Shown here one piece after another: positions 39,401 through 49,066 of a stretch of DNA of 64,000 nt. Position 1 is the first letter of the stretch. Each line of letters begins with the position of its first letter. This DNA is from Tetraselmis striata (taxonomy: Eukaryota; Chlorophyta; Chlorodendrophyceae; Chlorodendrales; Chlorodendraceae): contig VCJN01002769.1 of the NCBI GenBank assembly GCA_006384855.1, positions 1 to 64,000 on the forward strand, read 5' to 3'. The notes beneath the pieces were generated by a model. That model was not told the origin of the DNA, made no database searches, and saw nothing but the letters and a program-made list of their open reading frames with translations. The position numbers were made by a program, and so were the translations under genes.

Positions 39401-41193
39401 GAGATGCTGTCCATGCTCATGCCCTGCCGCGTCATCTGGTGCAGCCGGTTCTGCGCCGCGCTGAGCATCTGCTCGCACGCCAGCTCCGCCTGCGCCAGGC
39501 GCTTGTCACGGAAGTTGGCGAAGCGCGACTCGCATGCAGACATCCAGCGCTCCCGATGGGCGTTCTGCGCCAACGGGAAGGGGGCCAGGGTGCGGCACAC
39601 ACCCTCAGCACCGTTCAGTGAGCCAACTACACAGTGACAGGCGGCTGCGAGCGAGCCATTGGGGGCCAGGCAGAGGGCGGCCCACACCTTGATGCGGTCG
39701 TCGCCCACCGCGATGTCGGCGTACACGGCGCCCGCGACCTCCAGGCAGCGGCGGTGCTCCTCGTTGAGCTGCTCCAGCTCGCCGCCGCAGCCGGTGTTGA
39801 ACGACTGGCTGTACGCCGCCTCGGCGGCCTCCGCGCCGCGGCGGCACTCTGCCTCCGCAACACCCTGCAGCAGCGCGTGGAGCGATCGTGTGCATGCAGA
39901 CACAGGGGGGGGGGGGGATCCTTGTATTAGCAGCAGCACACGCCACTCTAGGATGGCCAGGCTTAAGACCGCCAACAGCTACCCAGACACTGTGTGACAG
40001 AGAGAAAGAGAGGGAGAGGAAGATATGGAAGCAAAGAGGGGGAGAGAGAGAGAGGCTCTGCGTCGCTGTGCAGTCCCACACGCACTATGCGCACTCGCTC
40101 ACATCCACATACAGTGCACGCCGGCGAGGGACTGGACTGGCTTGCGTGATTGTGAGGTTCTCAATTGCCCATGGTGGCACCTATCTCAGGGAAGCCATGC
40201 TTCGAACGACATTGCATCACCACACCCGCACCTTGCAATCACAACAGCGCTCGGATAGAAACGGCCCGATACACAAAGACGGATCTGTGTGCCAGGGGGT
40301 AGAACATAGTGGAGCATTTATAAATACTAATACTGATTGAGCTCCGGGCCCGGCCTTCAGCCGAGCCAATTGGGGCCGGGTGATTCCCTTTAGCCAACTC
40401 TACCATACCAGGAGCTCCGAGGCACTGCTGATGCTGGCGATGCTTGACACTTGACCGGGAGCGCTATGAATTGGCCGAGACCATCCCATCCCCGCATCCA
40501 TCCATCCATCCATCCATCCATCCATCCTTCTCCCTCCCCGTATAAAGATGTACGTAGATATAGATGCATCCTGAGCGCACCTGCCAGGCGGTGGAGATGC
40601 ACGGCACGGCGCCGTTGTTGATGGCATCCACGTACGCCTTTGTGATCCCCGCCAGCATGGGCCCCGTGAGCGTCATGCTGCCCATGCGCTTGGGCTGCCC
40701 GCGCTGGAAGATGGCCTTGGTCAGCGCCGCGAGCTGTGCGCGGAACTCGGGGCGCAGCTCAGACGAGTCTGCCGTCTCCAGCCGCTGCAGCAGCTTCTCG
40801 TCGTTGACAGGCCGGACCTGGGAAGGGCGCACACAGCAGGGCCCCGTTAGCGCTGCGTCGCCGCGGCTGGTCCGTCCAGCCGCTCACCCGGCCGGGCGCT
40901 CGCACCAGGGTGAAGCACTCGCGGTCTGGGAAGAGGTGCTTGATGGAGGCGCGGATCTGGTTCTTGGCCTCCACGGAGGGGCCGCTGCCGCCGACGGGGC
41001 GCAGCGCGGTCTCCAGGTAGTCGCGCGGCGTGAGGTCCACGCCGTCCTCCTCCAGCTGCAGGTAGAAGTCGCGAAGTAGCCAGATGAAGGAGGGCGTGAA
41101 CTCGCCCAGCTCCCAGTCATTGCTGCTGGCCTCCCTGCACATCCATGCCACACTCGCTCATTGGGCGGCTCCAACCCCCCCCCCCCCCCCCCC

Positions 41194-41252
<59 letters not shown>

Positions 41253-42172
41253 CCATAAAACAGAGCAGTTCTCGCCGGGAATGAGCTCTATGTATTGTCC
41301 TGCTTCTGCTTCCGGGTGCTCATCAGTGCTTGACAGCGGTTGGCGAGACACCCGCCGAGCCTCCGCCACATTCACACCGCCCAGTGTGCGGGCACGAGGC
41401 AGCCGCACACCCGCACAGGGGCTCAGAGCCAAAGCGCACCTGCCGCCCTGTGCGCGCACGCGGATGTGGCGTGTCATCTCCGTCACCAGCGACAGCCGGT
41501 CCAGCGCCGCCTCGTCGATGCCACCCATCTGGTTGTACACAAACAGCGACGAGAGCAGCACCGCCAGGGAGAATATCTGTGTGCTGTACTGCCCGGTCTG
41601 CGGGTGCGCAAGAGAGGAGGGGGGGGGGGGGGGGGGGGTTGGTCCAGTTGTAATCACGCGGCATGCACAGATGTGTATCTTTGGGACGGCCCAGGGGGGG
41701 GGGGGGTGCACCTGGTCGTAGGCGTCAATGCCTTCGGTGTCTAGCAGCACCTACACGCAAGAGCGGGTGGTGAGAGGGGGGGGGGGGGGGGTCAACTGGC
41801 TTGTTCAGATGAAGAAGTCCGATTTGCTCTCGGAAAGATACGGGATTCAGAGGGAGGGGAGGGGGGGGGGGGAGGGGGGCTCACCATGTGGTAGGGGCTG
41901 CCGTCGGGAGCGGTACGCGGCACAGGTGCCGACCACATCCAAAGGCCCTTGGTGCAGGGGCGATGTGTGGCGGCCACGCGGAAGCCGCTGCTCTGGCCCA
42001 GCAGCTGGTTCAGGATGTAGCTCTTGCCCTGCCGCGCGCGGCCGCATACCGCCACCACGCCGACGGGCCCGCGGTGCGCCGACAGCGTAGCCAGCGCATC
42101 GTGCCCGACCTCGAACTTGCCAGTGGCCGCATTGAAGCGGATCAGCTCCTCGGGGTGCGCCTGGCCTGCCAT
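31007..42172 (-). CDS. Guanylate-binding protein (GBP) GTPase with giant Ala-rich coiled coil
   Basis: Large dynamin-superfamily GTPase; relatives act in membrane or condensate assembly and immunity. Fifteen phase-consistent exons: 42172-41885, 41750-41712, 41597-41440, 41134-40906, 40817-40581, 39864-39688, 39564-39286, 38703-38647, 38518-36890, 36542-36465, 36299-36213, 35018-34857, 34483-34400, 32332-32134, 31191-31007. They give 1295 residues. Visible motifs are the P-loop GRARQGKS (44-51), switch PCTKG (72-76), DTEG (100-103), TLVRPV (237-242), and the helical-domain match PCISTAWQ near 310. Residues 489-1031 are one exon of Ala-rich heptads. More coiled coil follows, then a short helical end (TIPQMKDWLVKHGKEDLVSE) that resembles a SAP-type motif. 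The ATG at 42172 begins the family match; the frame stays open upstream to an ATG at 42733, so a longer start is possible. The donor after exon 9 (GTTGTC) is weak. Introns hold tandem repeats and a foldback element. No CaaX box is present. Confidence 0.88.
32803..33309. mobile_element. Foldback element with nested inverted repeat, in a GBP intron
   Basis: Arms at 32803-32848 and 32903-32949 are near-perfect inverted repeats (about 46 bp, containing 'caatggacatatccaagcc' and 'tactgtgctgagcggtagga'). They enclose an AT-rich spacer. A third, more diverged inverted copy lies at 33240-33309. It matches the left arm over a longer stretch that includes 'gaggcaac' and 'aattaccagata'. So the outer element (about 507 bp) seems to have TIRs of about 70-80 bp, with a GC-rich interior and an extra internal arm. 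No protein is encoded. Confidence 0.7.
33795..33868. repeat. (GT)n microsatellite
   Basis: A 74-nt run of TG units with one interruption (TTTG), within the GBP intron between exons 13 and 14. On the transcript strand it is (CA)n. Confidence 0.95.
33902..34380. repeat. Four tandem units of about 130 bp, each with an internal poly-G tract
   Basis: Units begin with 'tcctctatgggg' at 33902, 34036, 34165 and 34295. Each contains 'cgcgcagcactt', 'ccaaggcagtgggagcgtgtgaggtggaatgtgt' and an 'accgggc' plus G tract of 14-20 nt. They are nearly identical apart from the tract length, so the array is young. The last unit abuts the GBP exon 13 donor, so the poly-C after that 5' splice site belongs to the repeat. 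Confidence 0.9.
34506..34543. repeat. (GT)n microsatellite
   Basis: A dinucleotide run followed directly by a G tract (34544-34559), in the intron upstream of GBP exon 13. Confidence 0.9.
35201..36112. repeat. Six-unit tandem repeat (147-156 bp) in a GBP intron
   Basis: Units begin at 35201, 35348, 35497, 35653, 35802 and 35957, each starting 'ctt(tt)gtaaccttaacatccccacctacgcccaaatacactg' or close to it and ending 'ttctctccgca'. Unit lengths are 147, 149, 156, 149, 155 and 156. Two length classes differ by a small insertion near 'aaaacgataaac'. Units diverge by roughly 5-20%, so the array is moderately old. It fills most of the intron between GBP exons 11 and 12. Confidence 0.95.
36401..36447. 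repeat. Exceptionally long poly-G tract
   Basis: About 46 G with a single C interruption near its start, in the intron between GBP exons 10 and 11. It reads as poly-C on the transcript strand, starting about 17 nt after the 5' splice site. Confidence 0.9.
36890..38518 (-). repeat. Heptad-coding minisatellite forming GBP exon 9
   Basis: A 1629-nt exon encoding 543 residues made almost entirely of seven-residue units such as AEAARAE or AEADAAR, which corresponds to a 21-nt DNA period. Alanine appears to make up about half of the residues, with Glu and Arg filling most other sites. The opposite strand is also open because of the repeat structure, but that frame is a shadow. The array is diverged enough that units are not identical, which suggests selection has kept the helix rather than recent expansion. 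Confidence 0.85.
40496..40528. repeat. (ATCC)n tetranucleotide microsatellite
   Basis: Eight tandem ATCC units within the intron between GBP exons 5 and 6. Confidence 0.95.
41195..41249. repeat. (AC)n microsatellite next to poly-C
   Basis: A 55-nt AC run preceded by a C tract at 41176-41193, in the intron between GBP exons 3 and 4. On the transcript strand it is (GT)n followed by poly-G. Confidence 0.95.
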
Positions 42173-43092
42173 CGTCCTTCCCCCACCTGCGCCAGGCGAG
42201 TCGGCCGGGGTCAACGAAGTAACAATCCATATGTATGAGGACCGCCGCTTACGCAGCGTCGCAGCGCCAGGTAGCAACAGCTCGAAAGGCAGGCGGTCGC
42301 GGAGAAGCGGGGCGGAGGCTTCTGGCATCCACGGCGCCGCGTGAGTGGCCAGGGTTGACTCGGGTATGGTGTGTACCCGTACTCGTAACACAGCTGGCAA
42401 CAATACCGTCGATATCGGGGGCGCAGTGTCCGCCGGGATCTGCCTCGCGACGACGAGTGCCGCCGCCACTGACCGAGCAACACTACCGGCCTCGACGGTA
42501 AAGTGGCCTTTGGAACGGCAAGCAAGCGAATGCAGATCTGCGGCGGGTAGCTTTCCGGAAAGGTCGAGAGGAGATTGTCCAAGTGGGCTGGGGCGCGGGG
42601 GCTGCGCTGTCGGCAGCGCAGTCGTGGTTATTATTTTTAAAATACCGGCAGGACCTGTACAGGTACCTTGTACCACCAGGGGTCGTGCGCTTTTGACTCC
42701 TATGTCGAGCAAGCTGCTGGACGACTCGCTCACTCACCGGTGGAGGTGTCTTGCGCGGTCGGCTGACGCGTGTGACTGCTGCCACAGGAAGGATTGGCAG
42801 GGGGTCAGGGTCCGGCCTGTAGGGTCGGCTGGCGGCGTCGGGAGATCCCGCGTGGGTAAGTGTGGGGCCCGCCCAGCATACCATACAGTAGGCGCGTGCA
42901 GCAGTCATCTCCGCCACAACTGCGGCGCCGCGGCGACCGCGCCGCGGCCGCTGCGCGTGAATCAATGCGACATTGATACGGAATGTAAAATATCCTCCTC
43001 ACTATATACTGCAGCTAAGTTAAGTCATCATACTGTGTGACGATATGTTATACCATATATGCTGATGTATACTGTATATATGAAGCCCTGCT
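42173..43092. other. GBP upstream region
   Basis: Expected to hold the GBP promoter and 5' UTR. The minus-strand frame stays open from the GBP start up to 42733, but the added peptide has no recognisable similarity and is rich in Ser, Ala and Pro. No promoter element is recognised. Confidence 0.35.
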
Positions 43093-43191
43093 GTTGATGC
43101 ATTAGGCCTTCGGGGTTCGAATGGGGCATGCCAGACCTACGACTGCAGTTGTCGCCCAAGAGGTCGAGTGCTGGGGCGGCTTCGGCCGATG
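43093..43191 (-). repeat. Dispersed repeat, copy 2 (inverted partner at 886-1037)
   Basis: Matches the reverse complement of 886-1037 in order and spacing: 'tgatgcatta', 'ccttcggggttcgaatgggg', 'cctacgactgcagttg' and 'gctggggcggcttcggccgatg'. It lacks the TTTAGGG and A-run pieces of the other copy. The segment 'ggggttcgaatgg' is like a tRNA B box. Confidence 0.65.
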
Positions 43192-43244
43192 TGCTGATGT
43201 CTAGGGTACCCAGTACCTTACTTTTACCCCCTGCTGCTGCAGCG

Positions 43245-43640
43245 ACCAGGGTTGGGCTGCAGTATCTACTGCACTGCAGACTGCAGAAACTGCAGCCTGC
43301 AGTTAAGCTACTGCACTGCAGCCTGCAGTACTTCCCGAAAAGGGGCTGCAGTGCAGTTACCCAAAGTGCCCCACATATATGCCCTTCTCTGTCCCGCCCT
43401 TCCCTATAATCAACAGTTTCAGTGCTACTGCAGTCTGCACTGCAGCCTGCAGTACTGCAGCCTGTTGACTGCAGCCTGCACTGCAGCCTGCAGTATTGCA
43501 GCATGTTGACTTCAGCCTGCACTGCAGCCTGTTTGCAGCCTGCAGTACTGCAGCATGTTGACTGCAGCCTGCACTGCAGCCTGCCTGCAGCCTGCAGTAC
43601 TGCACTGCAGCCTGCAGTACTGGAAAGTGGACTGCAGCCC
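43245..43640. repeat. CTGCAG-rich tandem repeat array
   Basis: Dozens of CTGCAG and TGCAGTACTGCA palindromes. From about 43430 a unit of roughly 41 bp ('gcactgcagcctgcagtactgcagcntgttgactgcagcct') is repeated about four to five times with small insertions. The long frames seen on either strand here arise from the repeat and are not genes. Confidence 0.9.
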
Positions 43641-43678
43641 AACCTTGATAGCGACCATAGCCCGATAACTATGTACAG

Positions 43679-44040
43679 TTACATGAGCTAGCTGCAGAAG
43701 GCGATCATGAAACCACCCGAATAGGCAATAGGAAACATCCACTACAACAGTTGCGAGGTGGAAGCCACGCCAGAAGAGGGCGCGGAATGAGCACGGGCAA
43801 ACGCATCCGACTTGGCCGTCTGCACTCCGGCAGAGAGGATGCCGCCCAAGGTACCATGTACGCAAGCAGAGACTCGCTGTAACAACCCGGCCCGCCGCAT
43901 GCGCGACAGGTGATGGCGGACGGAACTCAGCGGGCTGACTGGCAACAAAGTTTCGAAGAGCATGGACGGACTGACCACGAAGGAAGCATGAAGTCGGGGC
44001 GGAAGGACCGCCAGGGAAGTTGCGCACAGCAAGTAACACC
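43679..44040 (-). mobile_element. Short 3'-end fragment of the LINE-like element at 52.8-57.1 kb
   Basis: About 360 bp that matches 52822-53170 at roughly 85-90% identity in the same orientation, from 'ttacatgagctagctgcag' to 'aagtaacacc'. The low-coordinate boundary is the same in both copies. It is therefore probably the element's 3' end, with this copy being 5'-truncated. It is broken and non-functional. Confidence 0.7.
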
Positions 44041-45545
44041 GATAACTGCCAGTGTAAACAACTGTGGTTGTTACACAGAAACCCTGGCATGAAACACTTG
44101 CGTGCCATATTTAGTCGCTAAAATCGCTATTTATTTTTCAAACGGCTTGCGCCTTTGGCTTAATTAATACACGTAGAATTAAAACGGTTCGCAGGGCCCC
44201 AAAAATATGAATTATTTTGCACCTTCGCGTCGGAATATTCGTGCCTAATTCTTTATTATAATGTTTCCTTTTTCATATAGTTTTTTCGAAGAGGATCCTC
44301 TTCCCGGGGGGGGGGCGGGGGGCGGGGGGGGGGGGGGGTTCCTCGAAAACGTTATTTATCCGCGCAAACCGTTTGTGTTTGCACGGGTACTGGTGTCGGA
44401 ACGTGGGTGTTGTGTGTTAGTCCAGGCGCCGACTCGCCGTATTGGGCGCGGGCAGGCGGCGCGCCCCACCCATGCTGGACATGTGTCGGGTGGGGAGAGG
44501 TTGCAGTGACTCTGCGGCCACTACATATATTTATCTCGGCCTCTTTGCCCACCGGCTCACAGAGGGGGCCGTATCTGGACCGCCTAGATAATATGATAGC
44601 TGGCTCGAAATGTTGTTCATCTAGTACATTAGCAGTACCTCCCGGCCGTATTCGTCTCACGCTCCGTCTCACCGCCGCAAGCCGCAACCGATTGCGGGGG
44701 GTGCGGGCTGCTACATTCAATCTCCGCCGCCACCCACACAACCGGTGATGCGCGCTAGCTAGGTCACCCACCCAACTCGGATAGGCAGCAAGCTAACGCC
44801 GGCAAGAAGGCAGATCTCGAGGAAATCCTTGTCAAAGGCTGGCAAGCCGATGGGCGGTAGGCCCCATCTATATGTCCGGGCACTAGCTGAGGAGAGTTGC
44901 GGGGCCACACGGATTATGAATTGCTGGAGTACCAATACGTGGCGAAAGAGATAAACCCGCAAGTTTCGTTCGATCTAGTAGACTCCAACTGCAGCTAGCC
45001 GCCCAACACCCTCACGTTCAACAACCACATGCCAACAACTATATGTGATATGTTGTGAAATATCAGCGTTGTAATGAGGTGGTATGTGCTCTATGAAGTT
45101 GCTCCCATTGAGGTACATGCCCATCCTCATGCACATCAAGTCCCTGCTGCTGCACAATATGGAAGCCATTCTGCCTTAATCCCCCCCCCCCCCCCCCCCA
45201 ACCCAACCTTGATAGTTTTCGGAACAGAGCTTTACACAGAATATTGTGCAGCTACAAAACTATTGAAAATGGGCCAAAATAAGAAGGGGGGGGGGTCCTA
45301 AAACGGGACATTTTTCAAACATAGTTTTCACTATTGGCCTGTATTGACCTTATTCCTTGGTAGTTGTACTCAAATCGCAGCATGTCTGTTGCCACTTGCC
45401 AGTCGCGCGCGTTGATGATGATGATGATGTTGGCGGGCGGCTGCGCGCCACATCAGCACAGCCCGACCCCGCCGCCCGATGATTAACTCCGCTAGCAGGT
45501 GGCGGGCTGTCGTATGGCTGTTGGAGTGTCGGACGGGGCCGAGCG
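44041..45545. other. Region without a supported gene
   Basis: AT-rich to 44280, then a G tract (44306-44337), then short frames without recognisable domains. A C tract lies at 45182-45199. Nothing else can be supported. Confidence 0.4.
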
Positions 45546-46282
45546 TTGGCCGTGCGCCATGTAAGGATTAGCGATGCCCGTTATTTACTTGATATGGTGC
45601 GAGTTCTCAATCCGATACATGAAGAAGATGAGGAACTCCGCCCGGAGGTCGTCAGGCAAGTCGCTAATGTGGTGGTAGTGTCCTCCGAGTTGGTGGAGGG
45701 TGTCGTGCGAGACCTTGCCAGGGCGTTTCCGAGCGTTGTGAGCTTGGAGCTGGAGCGCTGCCAATGCAGTCATGCATCAGGTGTACGGGAGCTGCGAGGC
45801 ATCGCTGGCCTCTAAAAGCTAATTGTTCAGGAATGCCCTGTGGTGAGACCTCTGGCCCCCCAGGCGGGATGAAGGTCTTCCCGGCACTTGAGAGCCTCGG
45901 CATTACTGGGATCAACAGCTCCGGGCTGCTTCCAAATTGAGACATCTCTCTGCTGGTGTCAAGATCCCTGATATATGCATGCAGCCATCCTTTGGTAACG
46001 TCCGAAGCAAGGTATATTCCAATGATTTTATGCAGGCCATCATAGAGGCTTGCACCTTGATGGACATCAGTATCTACGGAGTCCTGCAGTTGGACCCGCA
46101 CTCGGGCTCGCTGGAGGAGGACACCTCACCAAAGGCTCACGCACCCCGCAACGCACCTGGAGACTCTGCGTAACATGTGGAGGCGGTTGATGGAGGCGCT
46201 GCCACCCCTAAAGGTCCTTGATATTGATGGTTTTGCTTGGGAGAGGAGAGGCCACAATGGAGGTGCCCAATCCAATAAGTAG
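45546..46282 (+). pseudogene. Decayed leucine-rich-repeat (F-box/LRR-like) gene
   Basis: The plus strand encodes consecutive pieces of a leucine-rich-repeat protein that lie in different frames. They are 45546-45815 (ends with AFPSVVSLELERCQ), 45869-45940 (KVFPALESLGITGI), 45937-46173 (LRHLSAGVKIPDIC) and 46154-46282 (LPPLKVLDIDGFAWERR). The LRR character (spacing of Leu around 'L-x-L') continues in order through all pieces. The breaks between pieces are too close for normal introns, so frameshifts are more likely. No partner domain is visible. It could instead be a real gene whose very short introns I misread. Confidence 0.45.
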
Positions 46283-46898
46283 CAACTTCAGAGCGGGCCA
46301 TCAGCGGGACGTCCATATAGCAGACCGGAATACAATATATGCACATGGGCATGCAACTGGTTAAAAATCCTCTTTCACACGCCGACATGTTTGCGCGCTG
46401 CGCAAGTTCCTTCACGCTCATGCCGCTGTTATAGTATATCTGGATTAGCAGTAGCTCTGATAAGCCCAGAGTTATTTAGGCACCCTTATGGAGGCACGCA
46501 CCGACGAGTCGCTACGATGCCGCTGCGCTATTACTTGATGCACCTTCCTGCATTTTTGTTGTTATTGTTGTCGTGCCTAAAAAACCTGCTTTTGTGGCAT
46601 TACCGTGATGCTACCTTACGCGGGATAACTTACACCCTACTTGCACTACTTGCGCTGATATGATATATATAATATGATATATCATCATACATTATTTACA
46701 TATATTGCAATGCAACCTACAACATAGATGTTTTCTTGTATCGAATACCATCTGGATATATATGTATATTCGGCGCGGACAGTGCGTATTACAAGTAGCT
46801 AGTGGGACGTAGTAGTATTGATGAATTGCGATTATATAATATTCTGGCGATGGGAATAAATTGTAATAATAATAGTAAGCCACCAACAATAACAGTCG

Positions 46899-47252
46899 TA
46901 TTCCGGTTTTCAAGCGACCGCGACTAAAAAACCCACATCAGACAACTCCAGACCACTCATCCATATCCCAACAAACCATACATGTTGTTTGAACATTTGT
47001 AGTAGTCAGACCAGTTTCAGGGCCAATAATGTAGTACACAAACGGTTTGAGTTCGAGTATCTTATAGTATACAACCGGGTTAGTATGTCAGTAACTTGGC
47101 GCAGGGCACGCTGTTGTTGAATGTTGTTTAATGTCGCCATATAGTTGGATACAGTACTATTTGGTGTGGTTTGGTGACTGTGGTTTTTGTTGTAGTTAAG
47201 CCCTTCATATCGAGCGACTTTTTACGGTGTCGCGGTCGCTATAACCGGAATA
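46899..47252. mobile_element. MITE-like element with inverted-repeat ends
   Basis: The left end 'tattccggttttcaagcgaccgcgac' (46899-46924) and the reverse complement of the right end (47227-47252, 'tattccggttatagcgaccgcgac') match with a small gap. The 354-bp interior is AT-rich with no coding potential. The structure fits a small non-autonomous DNA transposon. A target-site duplication is not clear. Confidence 0.7.
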
Positions 47253-49066
47253 TGAGTTAATGATAGTAATTTGTCGACAATATTAATAGTAACCCGCCCT
47301 ATGGTTTTGGAGCAGTTTTTGGTCCCTGTGATGCTGCAAAAAGCGACGTACTATACGACAGTACTGACGGGACAATGCTCGTACGAAAACAATTACCTGG
47401 TAGTGTTATATACTGCTGTCCCGACCTCTATATCTGTTGGCAGCAGCGGCGGTGCCGCGGAGCTCGCAGCGGATGGGGACAGGCCCATGCGGTGTATGCA
47501 CGCAGCGGCAGACCTTGCCGCCTCATCATATATTGGGCGGAGCGCACCGAGCGCCCCATTCGCCGATGAAGCCGACGACGCGTTGGCAGATTGCCAGTTC
47601 CCCACGCGGGGCAACTAGCACCGTCTCTGGTTTCTCACCGCGGCCATCACCGCGCGAGAGACGTGATTCTCCAGCGCGAGCAGCCCGCGGTCGCCGGGAG
47701 ATGTCACAGTACTTCCTAATGTGGGGGCGAGCTGCGGGTCGTGCGTCCCGTGGCTGCCTGTGGCGGAGAATGTCTGCCTATTTGTATTCCTCGCTCGGCG
47801 CGCGCTGGCTTGGCAACTGCGGCTTAAACCTAGTCACATGCTGCTTTGATCTGAGCACATTTATGACTCTCTGAAACATGAGGTTGAAATCCCTTTGCTT
47901 AAAGGCTCTGGGGTTCGCTATATGATATCATGCATTCTTTGACCCCCACAATATGATGCCATACAGCCAACCCGCCGCCTTGCATTGAGGCTGCGGCGGC
48001 GCTCTGGCGCACTTGGCACCATGCTGTATGGATTTTCATGGGAGTGTGAATCAAGACTGCAATGGGAGGCGGGAAACGTGCTGACAGCGGGTCGTCGCGC
48101 TGAACGATAGGATTAAGCAAGTTGCCTGCGGCTCCGCCTCTTCCACCGTTTCGTCTGATGGCAGGCTGATATACCCCCTCCCCCCCCCCCCCCCCCCTCC
48201 ACTACTCCGACGCACCCCGGTCTCCATCGCTGCGTAGTCCTTCACGGCTTGAGACAGTTACCCCTTGCTGCCTGTCGCAGTGGACTGAATTGCTCTGTAT
48301 GTTACTATACCACGCGGGCGCTGCATCCATGACAGTGCGGGTGCCGATGCACTAACAAGACACTGGTCATAGCAGGCTTTTCGAGGGTGCTTAACGGCGA
48401 TTTCTTAGTTTCAAAGTATCATAGTTTGGTTTCAGGAGGGCGCTTCCTTTAACGTTTCCATGCGTTTTATGTCAGTATGGTGCATCGGCCCCCAAAGCAG
48501 CGATCACAAGCAGATGCCGCCATTCCAATGGGGGCTCACACTGGACCAATATGCAATCGTGCCACGGGCAGCACGCAAAGCTGTGTGCAAAAGGACAGCC
48601 ATGTCCTCCCAGAAATGAGCTGTGGATCGACACCACATCGCATTCGAGTGTATTCAATCCTTACAGCGCAATATGCCATTTTGCGCGTGTTTTTGCAATC
48701 GCATGGGCTTGCCATGTCACAACAGGCGAATTCCCAGTCGTGTTAATAATCCTATTGCAGGCAATGTGAACAATCGGCACCGAATGGGGGACAACCGCTC
48801 CCTCTGAGCTATGCTGATACGCGCAGATGTCAGCGCGCATCAGGCGTCTTGGGCAGCGCTCTTGCTATTGGTCTAGTATCACTGTCCTCTAGATGTCATA
48901 GGACAGGATGCTTGAATACTGCTCGGCTTGATCTATCTTGAGCTTGATAAAATGCTGCCATGGCCTACTAATGGTCGGCCAGGGCAGCACGCCATTGATG
49001 ACGAATTCGGCTGCCGCGTGAGTGGTAGTGCGGAGCAAAGAATAATGGTTCAATGTCTCCTGGACA
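47253..49066. other. Region without a supported gene
   Basis: A plus-strand frame at 47271-47618 (Ala-rich C-terminal half) and another at 47437-47874 overlap but show no recognisable domain. A C tract lies at 48178-48198. The 3' UTR of the phosphatase gene should start at the right edge. No gene is called. Confidence 0.4.

Noticed and set aside
40888-40905. A donor 18 nt downstream for GBP exon 4
   Set aside because: Using it would insert six residues and break the family signature; the donor after 40906 restores TLVRPV exactly.
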